A DNA stretch of 53,027 bases from the NCBI GenBank assembly GCA_021817945.1, contig JAKAFL010000024.1, positions 1 to 53,027 of the forward strand. The letters run 5' to 3'. Of the stretch, positions 8,983 to 18,152 are shown piece by piece. Each line of letters begins with the position of its first letter. Position 1 is the first letter of the stretch. Made by a program: the position numbers and the translations under genes. The notes under the pieces are model-generated. The model made no database searches. It saw only the letters and a program-made list of their open reading frames with translations, and was not told the origin of the DNA. This stretch comes from a bacterium (GTDB taxonomy: Bacteria; Verrucomicrobiota; Verrucomicrobiia; Limisphaerales; UBA11358).

Positions 8983-10221
8983 TCAGTATTTTCTGCCGGT
9001 CGGTTGCAGCACGGCGTCCAGCAAAACCAATGGCTGCGAGTCAATTTGTGAGAGCACAGCTTTCATGCCAGACGGTATGCCAAAATGATCACGAACCCCG
9101 ATGTCAACCTGTTCGCCCGCCATTTCGAGACGACCCCGCCCTCGGACAACCGAAAAGATGCAAAAATGGTCCGGATAGAATTCCATGCCTCGGGTTGTGA
9201 TTCGCGATATGGAAAGTTCCAACCCACCCACCCCCTCGCGAAAGGTTTTGTCCGCTGGAATGATCGCGTAGCGAATATCCTGGGTGCGCCCGACGACACG
9301 TTCAATTTCCCTCTCCAAAAAGACGGTACCGTTCAGTTTGTGACTCAAAAGCGATGAGTTGGCCAACTCTGAGAGGTCAACCGGCATGGGTTCAACGTCC
9401 AGAAAGACACCCCATCCGCCATAGGTCAGCGAGCCAAAAACAAATGGAACGTGATGCTGGGCTCCACCGATGTTCGTGTAGCCATGTCGAGTGTCTGGGG
9501 GAATCGGCATGGCGTAACCCTCTGTCAACTCTGCTTTTACCTCACCTAGCACAGTGTGGCCATGCATCGGCGAATAACCCAGGTGGATTTCCACCCCGGC
9601 CCGATGCAGGTGGTAGGGCACATCGGCGCGGGCACCATCGAGCCAAGCCAGGTTCCATGAATGATGATCGCCATAAACCAACGGGACAATTTTAATGCCC
9701 AAATTTGGCACGACAAAGCTACCCTGATCTGGTGCCGCGTCGTCTCGCACCAATCGCAAACCATTGCCACTGGTGATTTCCTCCATCAATCGTACAAAGC
9801 CACTGCGGATGCGTTGCGTTTCGCCGTTGGGTTGCAGATCGCATAAATGGTTTAGGGCATCCATTGTCCTCGCCACGTGCGTGCAATAATGGTGAAAGGT
9901 CGAAATCAAACCCCGCACATCCTCGCCCACAATGTCCATGGAACGGTTGGCCAGATCCGCCAGCAATTCCTTCGCCCGCGCCAGATAAACCGCAGCGAGT
10001 GAATTTACAGGGAGCACCGCTTCAAGCGCCCGCCGCGTGGCGTGAAAAGCACCGATGGACTGACTGCGAAACGAATAGCTGTACAGCCGGCCCAAGGCGA
10101 TATCCGCTTGCAGAATCCCCAATGGGGTGCGGCCTTTGGCATGGCTTTCGCAGGTTAAATCCGCCAGGCGTTCGTAGTTCGGGTGCATCCTCAAACCGCT
10201 TATTTTGCAGATTTCGTTCAT
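8983..10221 (-). CDS. Double-cupin protein of unknown function
   Basis: A 412-residue cytoplasmic protein with an N-terminal helical half (1-150) and two cupin barrels. The first barrel carries a metal-binding pattern: H-L-H-x4-E in VPYHLHRAGVEIHLGY, then H-G-H and PPDTRHGYTN. This gives the His/Glu set expected for a Mn/Fe/Zn cupin. The second barrel (about 315-405) has GVRDHFGIPSGMKAVL and few His ligands, so it may be non-metal. The protein is not a clear phosphomannose isomerase. It lies 18 nt downstream of an NAD-dependent epimerase/dehydratase gene, suggesting a joint role in handling a sugar or sugar acid. Function unknown. Confidence 0.7.
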   Translation of the reverse strand: MNEICKISGLRMHPNYERLADLTCESHAKGRTPLGILQADIALGRLYSYSFRSQSIGAFHATRRALEAVLPVNSLAAVYLARAKELLADLANRSMDIVGEDVRGLISTFHHYCTHVARTMDALNHLCDLQPNGETQRIRSGFVRLMEEITSGNGLRLVRDDAAPDQGSFVVPNLGIKIVPLVYGDHHSWNLAWLDGARADVPYHLHRAGVEIHLGYSPMHGHTVLGEVKAELTEGYAMPIPPDTRHGYTNIGGAQHHVPFVFGSLTYGGWGVFLDVEPMPVDLSELANSSLLSHKLNGTVFLEREIERVVGRTQDIRYAIIPADKTFREGVGGLELSISRITTRGMEFYPDHFCIFSVVRGRGRLEMAGEQVDIGVRDHFGIPSGMKAVLSQIDSQPLVLLDAVLQPTGRKY

Positions 10222-10239
10222 GAATTGTTGACGAAGCCT

Positions 10240-11196
10240 TCACCGAATGTGATCCCTCTCGGGTTGCAATTCCGCCAGGAAATGATCTGCCGTTCGTTCA
10301 AGATCAAAGGCCGGCGACCAGCCCCAATCATTCCGCGCGGCCCCGTCATCAATTTCTCCGGGCCAACCCGCCACCAACCGCGTCATTTTTTCGTCCTCCT
10401 CGAAGCGCAATTGGACGTGCGGCAGCCTGCTTTGGATGACTTGGCTGATTTGTTGCGGCGTGGCCGTCATCGCCCCTACATTATATGCCGGCTGCTTCAC
10501 GCGGGCTGGATCCGCTCCCAGCAGGCTGGTGCAGGCCAAGAGCGCGTCGCGCACGTAAATCATCGCCAATTTGATCTGAGGCGCTACGCGAAACACAAAT
10601 TTGCCACTGGTCACCGCCGCGATGAAAGAATGTGAGGCGAAGGCGCTCGCGGCTCCCGGCGGTGCGTTTCGTGAAATCGTGATCGGCAACCGCAGGCAAC
10701 GGAAGTCCATCCCGTGCGCCACCCGGTAATAATTTCCCAGCCGTTCAACCGCGACTTTGGTCACGCCATAGAGGCTTCCCGGCCATTGGGGCGTATCATT
10801 TGCCAGCACAGGGGGAAGGTCACCGCCGTAGGTTGCCACCGAGCTTGTGAATAAAATTTTCGGGCATCCATGCCGCAGCCCAAGTTCAAACAGGGAAAAA
10901 GATGCATTCATGTTCACCTGCCATGCCTGTTGCCGGTTGGCTTCACAGCTTCCTGACAATAACGATGCCAGATGCACGACGGCCACCGGCTTGTATTTGA
11001 CGAAGATCGCCTCCATTTGGGTGCGGTCGGTGAGATCCACTCGTTCAAAAACGGCGCTGGGAGCAGTGGTTCCGACCGGTTGTGTCGCCACGTCAGCCAG
11101 CAAGATGCGGTCGTAGCTGGAAGCCAGCAGCCAGGATAATTGGCAGGCAAGGTTGCCGGCACCGCCCGTGATCAAGCATGTGGTCATCATTGCCAT
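10240..11196 (-). CDS. NAD-dependent epimerase/dehydratase family protein (extended SDR)
   Basis: The 318-residue protein opens with the Rossmann motif TGGAGNLACQL, has DLTDRTQ (NAD-linked acidic turn), HLASLLSGS, the catalytic Ser region FTSSVATYGG and the active-site Tyr-Lys pair in SLYGVTKVAVERL. The end is a substrate-binding domain with GWSPAFDLERT. This is a GalE/UronDH-like extended SDR. The pattern resembles uronate dehydrogenases or L-threonine dehydrogenases as much as UDP-sugar epimerases, so I do not assign a substrate. Three closely spaced start codons (M-A-M-M) exist. The downstream neighbour is the cupin gene. Confidence 0.82.
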   Translation of the reverse strand: MAMMTTCLITGGAGNLACQLSWLLASSYDRILLADVATQPVGTTAPSAVFERVDLTDRTQMEAIFVKYKPVAVVHLASLLSGSCEANRQQAWQVNMNASFSLFELGLRHGCPKILFTSSVATYGGDLPPVLANDTPQWPGSLYGVTKVAVERLGNYYRVAHGMDFRCLRLPITISRNAPPGAASAFASHSFIAAVTSGKFVFRVAPQIKLAMIYVRDALLACTSLLGADPARVKQPAYNVGAMTATPQQISQVIQSRLPHVQLRFEEDEKMTRLVAGWPGEIDDGAARNDWGWSPAFDLERTADHFLAELQPERDHIR

Positions 11197-11274
11197 TGAT
11201 AACTGTTCCAGAAATCCGCATTGCGGCAGAAGGTCGCTGGCTCTAGAAATGTCTGATGCATCGAATAAATCTGA

Positions 11275-12045
11275 TTACTTTCCCGTTGTGTAGCCGCCAT
11301 CAACAGAGAAAGCGCACCCGGTGACGAATGATGACTCGTCGCACGCCAGAAACAAAGCCGCGGCGGCGATTTCGCGGGGCGTGCCGAGACGCTTTACCGC
11401 GTGGGGTGCCACCATTTGCCTTAAATAGGCTTCCGGGTCGGCGTATTCTTTCAACCGCGCTTCGACAAAAGGGGTTTGCACCCTGCCCGGACAAATGCAA
11501 TTGATCCTTACCCCGCTCGTACCGAAGTCCATGGCCATGGAGCGTGTCATGCCCAGCACCGCATGCTTCGTGGCCGTGTAAGCAAAGCGTGACTCCATCC
11601 CGGTGACTGCAGCCACGGAACCCAGATTGATGATGGAGCCTCTACCCCGGGTGACCATCGCGGGCAAAAATTTACGGCTGACAAAATAGAGCCCGCGCAC
11701 ATTCACCTGCCACAACTTTTCAAAGTCGGCAGTTTCCGTGCTTAAAATTGTGCCCACGTGGCCGATGCCGGCGTTGTTCACCAGCACATCGCACCGCTGC
11801 TCATCATGCTCCAGCACTCGTTCCGCCAGGGTTTCGCAGTCCCTTTCAACAGTGATGTCGACTTGGATTACCTTCGCCCGCCCGCCGGCTTGAATGATTC
11901 TTGCGGCCGTTGCGTGACCTGATTTCTCATGGCATTCCGCCACGTAAACGAGAGCTCCGGCCTCGGCGAAAAGTTCCGCAATGGCCGCACCAATTCCGGA
12001 ACCCGCACCGGTCACCACGGCTACTTTGTTTTTCAATGAAAACAT
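11275..12045 (-). CDS. Short-chain dehydrogenase/reductase (SDR)
   Basis: A 256-residue classical SDR: cofactor motif TGAGSGIGAAIAE, NNAGIGH, catalytic Ser in INLGSVAAVTG, Tyr-x-x-x-Lys in YTATKHAV, and the CPGRVQTPF loop. It would oxidise or reduce a hydroxyl/keto group on a sugar, sugar acid or 3-oxoacyl substrate with NAD(P). The glycine-to-alanine spacing and the Asp/Glu after beta-2 (VYVAECHEKS) hint at NAD preference. It is one of four SDRs in this window (also 21718, 31958 and 43346), which argues for catabolic rather than fatty-acid roles. Confidence 0.88.
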   Translation of the reverse strand: MFSLKNKVAVVTGAGSGIGAAIAELFAEAGALVYVAECHEKSGHATAARIIQAGGRAKVIQVDITVERDCETLAERVLEHDEQRCDVLVNNAGIGHVGTILSTETADFEKLWQVNVRGLYFVSRKFLPAMVTRGRGSIINLGSVAAVTGMESRFAYTATKHAVLGMTRSMAMDFGTSGVRINCICPGRVQTPFVEARLKEYADPEAYLRQMVAPHAVKRLGTPREIAAAALFLACDESSFVTGCAFSVDGGYTTGK

Positions 12046-12279
12046 GGCGTGATTGATTATAAAGTTATGCCGGCGTCTGCCTCTGGCTTTGATTCAAGTT
12101 GTACCGGCCACATTTTAAAAGTGAATTAACGGAGTTCATAGATGTACAAATGATTTTAACTTGTTTGGCTTCCAGCGCTTGCCGTTTTTGGTATAAAACA
12201 ATTCTTTTTGGCCCTGCCGCCGCTTGTGATAATTGTCAGAAATGTCTTTGGTGGCTTGTGCGATGGGTTCTTTTTCAAC

Positions 12280-13104
12280 CTAAGCGGATATCCGCCAGGC
12301 TTCAAACCGCTTGCTTTGTCGCGCCGCTTGCCAACTGCAAATCTCTGCCAGGTTGGCCACAGGTTCTTGCGTGACGGGCATCACGTGCAGGTAAGTGGGC
12401 GGACCAAACTCAGGGGTCAGCGTGATTTCCGGCCGGCCTTGCCGCAATTGTGCCTCCCAAATCCATTGCCACCATCGCTCATGCGCTTCCACATGGATTT
12501 GCCACTCCGGTGCTCGTGGATCAGAAACCTGTGGGCCGTTTTCATATCCGACGCGCGCGTGAATATGCCACGCATGCTCCGCGCATAAGCGAAGCAGCGA
12601 CTCTTCGGTAGTCAGCAGCCGCTCGCACACACACACCCAATGGCTGTAGTCCGCGCACAGCCGAAGCTTCGGGATGTCCTCCAGCAACCGCGCGGTCGTC
12701 CAAGGGTTATAAAAGCACCTTCCCCGATGGGTTTCATGCACCACTGGAAAGGCAAAATCTGCCTCTGTGCGCGTCACTTCACAAAAAAACGCAGTCGCTT
12801 CCGTCAATGACCAACTGTCGGATCCACTTTGGCAATTGACCCGCGCCGGCTCGAATATCTTGAAAACCTCGAGTTGCCGCCGAAAGGATTGAATGTGGTC
12901 TGGCACCGTAACCCCGCTGGTGAAGATCTGGGGAATGAAGCGAAGCCCGAATTTCTGCAAAAGCTCCCTAAACCGGTTTACGTCTTCCGGCTTTAGGGCA
13001 CCGGTTTCAATGCCGGCATAGCCTGCCGACTTGATGGCAGTGAGTTTTTCCTCCCACGTGCCCGCAGCCAGGCCCCAGTTATGTCGGAACACGGACAATT
13101 TCAT
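12280..13104 (-). CDS. Xylose-isomerase-like TIM-barrel protein
   Basis: The 274-residue protein belongs by pattern to the sugar phosphate isomerase/epimerase (AP_endonuc_2) superfamily: AGYAGIETGALK at beta-2, NCQSGSD, PVVHETHRGR for metal ligation, LCADYSHWVCV, HIHARVGYENGPQV, and ITLTPEFGPP with the last Glu ligand. These His/Glu/Asp residues would bind one divalent metal. It begins 1 nt after the P450 stop, so the two genes are clearly coupled. The substrate is unknown, most likely a keto-sugar, sugar acid or inositol derivative. About 230 nt downstream (12046-12279) hold nothing recognisable. Confidence 0.78.
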   Translation of the reverse strand: MKLSVFRHNWGLAAGTWEEKLTAIKSAGYAGIETGALKPEDVNRFRELLQKFGLRFIPQIFTSGVTVPDHIQSFRRQLEVFKIFEPARVNCQSGSDSWSLTEATAFFCEVTRTEADFAFPVVHETHRGRCFYNPWTTARLLEDIPKLRLCADYSHWVCVCERLLTTEESLLRLCAEHAWHIHARVGYENGPQVSDPRAPEWQIHVEAHERWWQWIWEAQLRQGRPEITLTPEFGPPTYLHVMPVTQEPVANLAEICSWQAARQSKRFEAWRISA

Positions 13105-13105
13105 C

Positions 13106-14341
13106 TTAAAGCCTTACTCGTAAAGAGCGCAACACTCTCGAATTCCGCTTTTCTGTGACCCATTGCGGAGTCTGCTCCAGCAACTCTAAATTCGGGAAAC
13201 GTTTCAACACTGTTTCCACGGCGATCGTTGCTTCCGCGCGCGCCAGTGTGGCGCCGGCACAAAAATGAATGCCTTGCCCAAAAGCCATATGGCGGTTTGG
13301 TTCCCGGCGGATATCAAAATTATCAGGTTGCGGGAAATATTTTGGATCGCGGTTTGCCGCGTTAAGCATCTGAATGACAATCTCACCTTTTCTGATTAAT
13401 TTGCCGTCCATTTCCACATCGGCCTTCATCAACCTTGTCTGTCGCGAGACCGGGCTCTCAAAGCGCAGGCACTCCTCCAGGGCGGACCCCAGCAAGTCAT
13501 GGTTTTGCCGCAGGAGGTTGAGTTGCTCTGGATGCGATAGCAACGTATAAATACTGTTGGAAATAAACGCGACGGTGGTCTCGTGGCCGGCCGTGAATAA
13601 AGTGACCCCGGTGTTCAACAACTCAGCTTCTGTCAATCGCTGGCCGGAGGCTTCCACCGCCACAAGCTTGCTCATCAAGTCCACGCGCGGTTGGCGGCGA
13701 CGCTCGATCACCATTTCCATCAAGTACGCTCGCAGGTCAATGAGGCACTGCTGGGCCAGTGTTAAATCCGCCTCGCTGGGTTTGTTGGATCCCTGGAAAC
13801 CAAGGATGCCGTCGGTCCAAGTTTTGAACAGGTGGCGATCTTCGGTCGGCACGCCGAGTATCTCCCCGAAAATGTTCACCGGTAATGCTGCGGCCAGATC
13901 GGGGACCAAATCCATTTGCCCTTGTGCTGAGCCCGTATCCAGCAGATCGTTCACGGCTTTGCGAATTCGTGGCTTTATATCCTCCACCACTTTTGGGGTG
14001 AATTCCTTGGTGATCAGGGAGCGCATGCGAGTATGGTCAGGCGGGTCAGAGTGCAGTAGCCCCTTGGTTTTATAGTGGTCCTCGAAAGGCTTGTACTTGG
14101 CGCGTCTTTCTGGTGGCAGATACGCCACTGCCTGCCCCAGCCGGTTCTCATTGGAAAAATGGGCCGCATCTTTCATCGTTACGACGATGTCGTCATAACG
14201 CGTTAGCAGCCAGCCGCCTACGCTGTCACTCCAATATACCGGTTCGCGCTCGCGTAATTGGTGAAGTAGGGGATAAGGATTGGCCAAAAAGTTGTCGGCA
14301 ACAAGGAGCGGATCAAAGTAAACGGAGGGGTTGTAATGCAT
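13106..14341 (-). CDS. Cytochrome P450
   Basis: The 411-residue soluble bacterial P450 contains the oxygen-activating I-helix motif AGHETT, the K-helix ExxR in EECLR, and the heme-ligand loop FGQGIHFCAGATLARAE (axial Cys361). There is no membrane anchor and no fused reductase, so electrons must come from a ferredoxin encoded elsewhere. It could hydroxylate or O-demethylate a substrate. O-methyl sugars are processed by P450s in marine bacteria, an interesting possibility in a sugar locus, but that is inference. Coupled to the downstream TIM-barrel gene (1 nt spacing) and next to an AraC gene on the same strand. Confidence 0.93.
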   Translation of the reverse strand: MHYNPSVYFDPLLVADNFLANPYPLLHQLREREPVYWSDSVGGWLLTRYDDIVVTMKDAAHFSNENRLGQAVAYLPPERRAKYKPFEDHYKTKGLLHSDPPDHTRMRSLITKEFTPKVVEDIKPRIRKAVNDLLDTGSAQGQMDLVPDLAAALPVNIFGEILGVPTEDRHLFKTWTDGILGFQGSNKPSEADLTLAQQCLIDLRAYLMEMVIERRRQPRVDLMSKLVAVEASGQRLTEAELLNTGVTLFTAGHETTVAFISNSIYTLLSHPEQLNLLRQNHDLLGSALEECLRFESPVSRQTRLMKADVEMDGKLIRKGEIVIQMLNAANRDPKYFPQPDNFDIRREPNRHMAFGQGIHFCAGATLARAEATIAVETVLKRFPNLELLEQTPQWVTEKRNSRVLRSLRVRL

Positions 14342-14440
14342 CTTCCAAATTTAATCGGAAGCGGCGTGCCGGCGTGCGATTTTGGACGTTTTTTAATCTT
14401 TTTTAGGAAAATTGCGAAGTCTCATGAGTGGAGTCTGCGC

Positions 14441-15370
14441 TTAAGTCTTGGCGGCTTGCCCCATGTTCATGTAATCCCGGGGACTGGCCCCGAGGAAAGA
14501 ACGGAAAATGGTATTGAAATGGCTCAGACTTTCAAATCCCACTGCATAGGCTGCCTCCGTCACATTGTGGCCTGGACTATGGAGCAAAGCCGCCGCTCGC
14601 GTGATGCGGTAACTCTGCAAAAATTTCACCCAGGAAACCCCAAGCACCTTGTTGAACAAGGCTTTTAAACGGGATTCGCTCACCCCGGCTGCACGTGCCA
14701 CCTGGTTGGCATAGATCGGTTCTGTATAATGTTCGCGGAGAAATTGCAGGGTGCGTAAAACGGGCCGCCAATCCTCCTCTACTTCGTCCTCGGCCATTTC
14801 CAAATTATTTTGTTTTTCCCAACGTATCAGTGAAACCAGGGTGTCCGCCAGCAGCGTGCGCAAACGCAATTCATGCCCGAACTGTTTCTCCTGAAATTCC
14901 TTGTGCATTAGCTGCACATTCCTCTTCATTTGCGCATAAATGGACTTTTCGGGCTGCACGATGCGCTGCTGGATGCTCTGCTTGGCGGTGAAGCGGCGGA
15001 GTAAACGCATGCCATCCCCGGCCGGCCCCATTTCGATCAAAACCGAGGGGAGAAAATACACAATCAGGGAATGATGTGGATACTTTTTCAGCCTGCCCCA
15101 ATGGGGCACGCCGGGACCAAGCAGTTCAACCGAACCCGGGTGCCGCATCATAACTTCGGTCTCCACGAGCGTTTCCCCCACCCCCTCCGAGCACAGGTTG
15201 ATTTCGCAATAAGGATGGCGCTCCGGACTGGCCACGGGCGGTCCCTCGAAGGTGCGCCGTTCCCGAACCCAAATTGGATTGGTTTCCGTCAGCGGTTGAC
15301 GAATCTCCAAAACATCAACCAACCATGTCATTTCCGAGACACGCGAGTCAGCGGCATTTCCTTTCGGCAT
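14441..15370 (-). CDS. AraC-family transcriptional regulator
   Basis: The 309-residue protein has an N-terminal cupin-like sensing region (residues about 15-130; HPYCEINLCSEGVGE and PGSVELLGPGVPHWG). Its C-terminal double helix-turn-helix of AraC type has helix 3 near ARAAGVSESRLKALFNKV and the second HTH near EAAYAVGFESLSHFNTIFRS. I use the ATG at 15370, because the 15 residues upstream depend on a TTG start. It likely senses a sugar or sugar acid and controls the flanking catabolic genes, for which repeated motifs in the 21600 intergenic region are candidate sites. No closer subfamily can be named. Confidence 0.9.
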   Translation of the reverse strand: MPKGNAADSRVSEMTWLVDVLEIRQPLTETNPIWVRERRTFEGPPVASPERHPYCEINLCSEGVGETLVETEVMMRHPGSVELLGPGVPHWGRLKKYPHHSLIVYFLPSVLIEMGPAGDGMRLLRRFTAKQSIQQRIVQPEKSIYAQMKRNVQLMHKEFQEKQFGHELRLRTLLADTLVSLIRWEKQNNLEMAEDEVEEDWRPVLRTLQFLREHYTEPIYANQVARAAGVSESRLKALFNKVLGVSWVKFLQSYRITRAAALLHSPGHNVTEAAYAVGFESLSHFNTIFRSFLGASPRDYMNMGQAAKT

Positions 15371-15501
15371 AAGCTTTAGCTTTGTGACGCTAACACGCGA
15401 CCTCGCGGCGTCCAAGAAAAAAAGGTCCTTTGCCGAATCCTGCTTATCGCAAGCAATTTTTTCAGAACAAGTTTGGTTGACTTTGGCCGGATTTTGTCTG
15501 A

Positions 15502-16128
15502 CTATTTGATCATCTCAAGCACTTCCTTGGTGCGTGAGGTGATTCCAGACCAGTCCTTTTTGTTAATCAGCACTGGATCCACAACCAGGCTCCCTCCCAC
15601 GGCGGCTACCATTGGCAGGGACAGGATATCCTTGATGTTGGCTGTTGTGATGCCGCCAAGAGCGATAAACTTCACCCCCGTCTGACCGTAAGGCCCTGCG
15701 AGTGCTTTTAGCATGGCGACGCCTCCACTGACATTTGCCGGAAAGAATTTCAACAATTGGCAACCGGCATTCAGCGCGTTCTCGACTTCCGATGGCGTCA
15801 TGACGCCTGGGATCCACATCAAGCCGGACTTTTTCGCCGCCGTTACCGTCTCTAAATTGAGGCCTGGCGAAACCCCGAAATGTGCGCCTGCCTCTTTTGC
15901 CTGCCGGACTTGACTGGGGTTGAGCAGCGTTCCTGCGCCTACAATCATTTCCGGCACATCCCGCCGGATTGCCCGGACCGCCGGTTCCGCTGCCGCGGAG
16001 CGAAACGTGATTTCAACCACATTCAATCCGCCGTTTAGCAATGCTTTCGCCAGTGGGACGGCGTCCTCCACCCGTTCCAGACCAGTTACCACTGGCACAA
16101 ACCGCTTCGCCACAGGATTGATGCTCAT
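15502..16128 (-). CDS. eda: KDPG/KHG-type aldolase
   Basis: The 208-residue class I aldolase cleaves 2-keto-3-deoxy-6-phospho-sugar acids to pyruvate and glyceraldehyde-3-phosphate. Visible features are Glu39 and Arg43 in VEITFRSAAA, the GAGTLLNPSQV phosphate-neighbouring loop, and the Schiff-base Lys127 in QLLKFFPA. The substrate-phosphate glycine loop is FIALGGITT. Its ATG overlaps the stop of the upstream FAH gene by 4 nt, so the two are translationally coupled. Together with the kinase at 19688 it makes a phosphorylating route for 2-keto-3-deoxy-gluconate or -galactonate. It could also act on 4-hydroxy-2-oxoglutarate. Confidence 0.93.
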   Translation of the reverse strand: MSINPVAKRFVPVVTGLERVEDAVPLAKALLNGGLNVVEITFRSAAAEPAVRAIRRDVPEMIVGAGTLLNPSQVRQAKEAGAHFGVSPGLNLETVTAAKKSGLMWIPGVMTPSEVENALNAGCQLLKFFPANVSGGVAMLKALAGPYGQTGVKFIALGGITTANIKDILSLPMVAAVGGSLVVDPVLINKKDWSGITSRTKEVLEMIK

Positions 16129-16931
16129 GTTGCTTCCTCAATCACTGGGTTGGTCAAAGCGCCGATTTTATCAATTTCAATTGTGACGGAGTCTCCGGGT
16201 TTTAAATACACCGGCGGCTTCCGGGCGAAGCCTACGCCATGTGGCGTGCCCGTCAGGATCACCGTGCCCGGCAACAAGGTGGTGCTCCCGCTTAAAAATG
16301 AGATTAACGATGGCACATCAAAAATCATGTCGTCGGTCCGCCAATCCTGCATGACCTGGCCGTTTAGAATCGTTTTGATTTTCAACCGCGCAGGGTCGGG
16401 AATTTCATCCTTCAGGACTAGGCAGGGCCCCAGCGGTGCAAAGGTGTCGAACGTTTTGCCGCGGCACCACTGGCTCCCGCCTCGCTTGATCTGCCAGTCG
16501 CGGGCACTGACGTCGTTCGCGCACATGTAACCCAGCACATAATCCAGCGCGCGCTCCTTCGGCACATTTTTGCCGCGCCGGCCGATCACCACCGCCAGTT
16601 CGCATTCGTAATCCACTTCGTCGCTCCGTAAATGTTGTGGTAGGACAATCGGGTCACCGGGGTTTTGGACGGCACTGGTGGCTTTCATGAAGAGAACCGG
16701 AAATTCAGGGGTTTTCGCGTTCCCTTCCTCCGCATGTCGCTGGTAATTCAGGCCTATGCATAGCAGATTGACGGGTGCCACCGGGGCCAGAAGTTTTTTA
16801 ACCGCCGCCGGTTCGCGTGCAACCTCCCAATGGCCAAAGATGTCTCCGGTGATTTGCCGTGCCGAACCATCCGGCATTTGAGACGCATAGCGGATCGCGC
16901 CAAAAGTATCTTCGTAACGTATAATTTTCAT
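16125..16931 (-). CDS. FAH-family hydrolase/acylpyruvase
   Basis: A 268-residue FAH-fold protein with the family's catalytic His66-x-x-Glu69 in LNYQRHAEE, metal ligands in YECELAVVIG (E-x-E), the ANDVSARD segment, KTFDTFAPLGP and the TGTPHGVG loop. Such enzymes hydrolyse acylpyruvates, and in sugar-acid pathways cleave 2,4-diketo-3-deoxy sugar acids to pyruvate plus a hydroxyacid. It overlaps the aldolase start by 4 nt. This places a hydrolytic route next to a phosphorylating route in the same operon. Other possibilities are oxaloacetate decarboxylase or isomerase activity in the family. Confidence 0.88.
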   Translation of the reverse strand: MKIIRYEDTFGAIRYASQMPDGSARQITGDIFGHWEVAREPAAVKKLLAPVAPVNLLCIGLNYQRHAEEGNAKTPEFPVLFMKATSAVQNPGDPIVLPQHLRSDEVDYECELAVVIGRRGKNVPKERALDYVLGYMCANDVSARDWQIKRGGSQWCRGKTFDTFAPLGPCLVLKDEIPDPARLKIKTILNGQVMQDWRTDDMIFDVPSLISFLSGSTTLLPGTVILTGTPHGVGFARKPPVYLKPGDSVTIEIDKIGALTNPVIEEAT

Positions 16932-16967
16932 GATTAAATTTGGAGAAACACTTGATTTGTTTTTGCA

Positions 16968-18152
16968 TCAGGCCATCGCCTGCTTCAGATTGACGCTGGC
17001 CAGCTCGGCCGATTCGTATAGACTTTCCCACACATCCGACGGCAGGGACAATCCCTGTTGCTGGGCCAAGTCATACCGTTCCCATTCCATTTCTCCCGGT
17101 ACGAAGATCCGGGCGACGCCGTCTGCTCGGGGTGAATTGTGGATTTCGTCCACCAATCCTTCGACCCGCTTGGCAAATTGCTCTCCTGGAACCATGGCGT
17201 TCACATCAATGGCGATGAAAAATGCGCCATGCTGCGTGGGAGCGCTAAAGTCATCAAACAGCCAGCTTTTTATGCCCCAGGTGATGGTTGCGCCACTAAG
17301 GATCCCGGCCAGGGCCTCGATCAGCAGAGCAATGCCATAACCCTTGTGCCCGGCGGCAGGTTGTAACGCCCCCACTTGCGGATAACCGCTTGGGTCTGTG
17401 GTGGGCCGTCCATCCGCCCCGAGCAACCAAGTGGCGGGAATCTGCTCTCCGCGTGTGCGTGCAGCATATACCTTGCCCCCGGCCACGGTTGCTACCGACA
17501 TGTCTAAAAGGATGGGCCGGAATTTACCCGCCGGAATCGCGTACGAAATCGGGTTGCTTCCGGTGATTGCTCCGCGTGATCCCGGCGCCGCCACTGAGGG
17601 CACATCATTTGCCATGCTCAACCCGATCATCCCTTCCCGCGCTGCCTGCCAGGTATAAAACCCGGCCGCCCCGAAGTGACAGCTATTCCTGACTCCCACA
17701 CAAGCTATGCCGCATAGTCTGGCTTTTTGGATCGCCGTTCTCATTGCAAAAGTCGAGGTCACCATCGCGAGCGACGAATCGCCGTCAATCGTTGCCCAAG
17801 CCGGGCCCTCCGCCACAATCTTCGGCCTGCCGCTAACCCGCAATCCGCCGCCTTTCAGACGTCTAAGGTATCCGCGCAATAGTTTCGTGCCATGCGTATA
17901 AGTCCCCCATGCGTCAGTTGTCACCAGTACCTCTGCCGCAACTTTGGCATCCACCTCTGCCAGTCCAGTGCTTTGCAACGCCTTAATGGTGAAACCCTCC
18001 AAAGATTTTAGCGAAATATGATCCTTTTGAAAATTGCCCGGCACCGCCGGCTTTGATGGAACGTGTTTTTGACTGCCGGACGATACCTTGAGTTTGGCGG
18101 CCTGCTGGCTGCGCGCCTGCGGTCGCAGAGACTTCAGCTTGGTTGATTTCAT
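16968..18152 (-). CDS. Malate/L-lactate dehydrogenase family oxidoreductase
   Basis: The 394-residue protein is of the Ldh/MDH type (YbiC/YlbC family), distinct from Rossmann LDH. It has the catalytic neighbourhood TDAWGTYTHG, GVRNSCHFGAAG, GSNPISYAIP, DMSVATVAGGK and GHKGYGIALLIE. It would oxidise an L-2-hydroxyacid or 2,3-diketo-gulonate-type substrate with NAD(P). A basic 45-residue N-terminal extension (MKSTKLKSLRPQARSQQ ...) precedes the usual start of the domain (ISLKSLEGF), and no ATG nearer the domain is in frame. It is thus part of the expressed protein or an artefact of annotation. It lies 36 nt upstream of the FAH gene. Confidence 0.9.
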   Translation of the reverse strand: MKSTKLKSLRPQARSQQAAKLKVSSGSQKHVPSKPAVPGNFQKDHISLKSLEGFTIKALQSTGLAEVDAKVAAEVLVTTDAWGTYTHGTKLLRGYLRRLKGGGLRVSGRPKIVAEGPAWATIDGDSSLAMVTSTFAMRTAIQKARLCGIACVGVRNSCHFGAAGFYTWQAAREGMIGLSMANDVPSVAAPGSRGAITGSNPISYAIPAGKFRPILLDMSVATVAGGKVYAARTRGEQIPATWLLGADGRPTTDPSGYPQVGALQPAAGHKGYGIALLIEALAGILSGATITWGIKSWLFDDFSAPTQHGAFFIAIDVNAMVPGEQFAKRVEGLVDEIHNSPRADGVARIFVPGEMEWERYDLAQQQGLSLPSDVWESLYESAELASVNLKQAMA

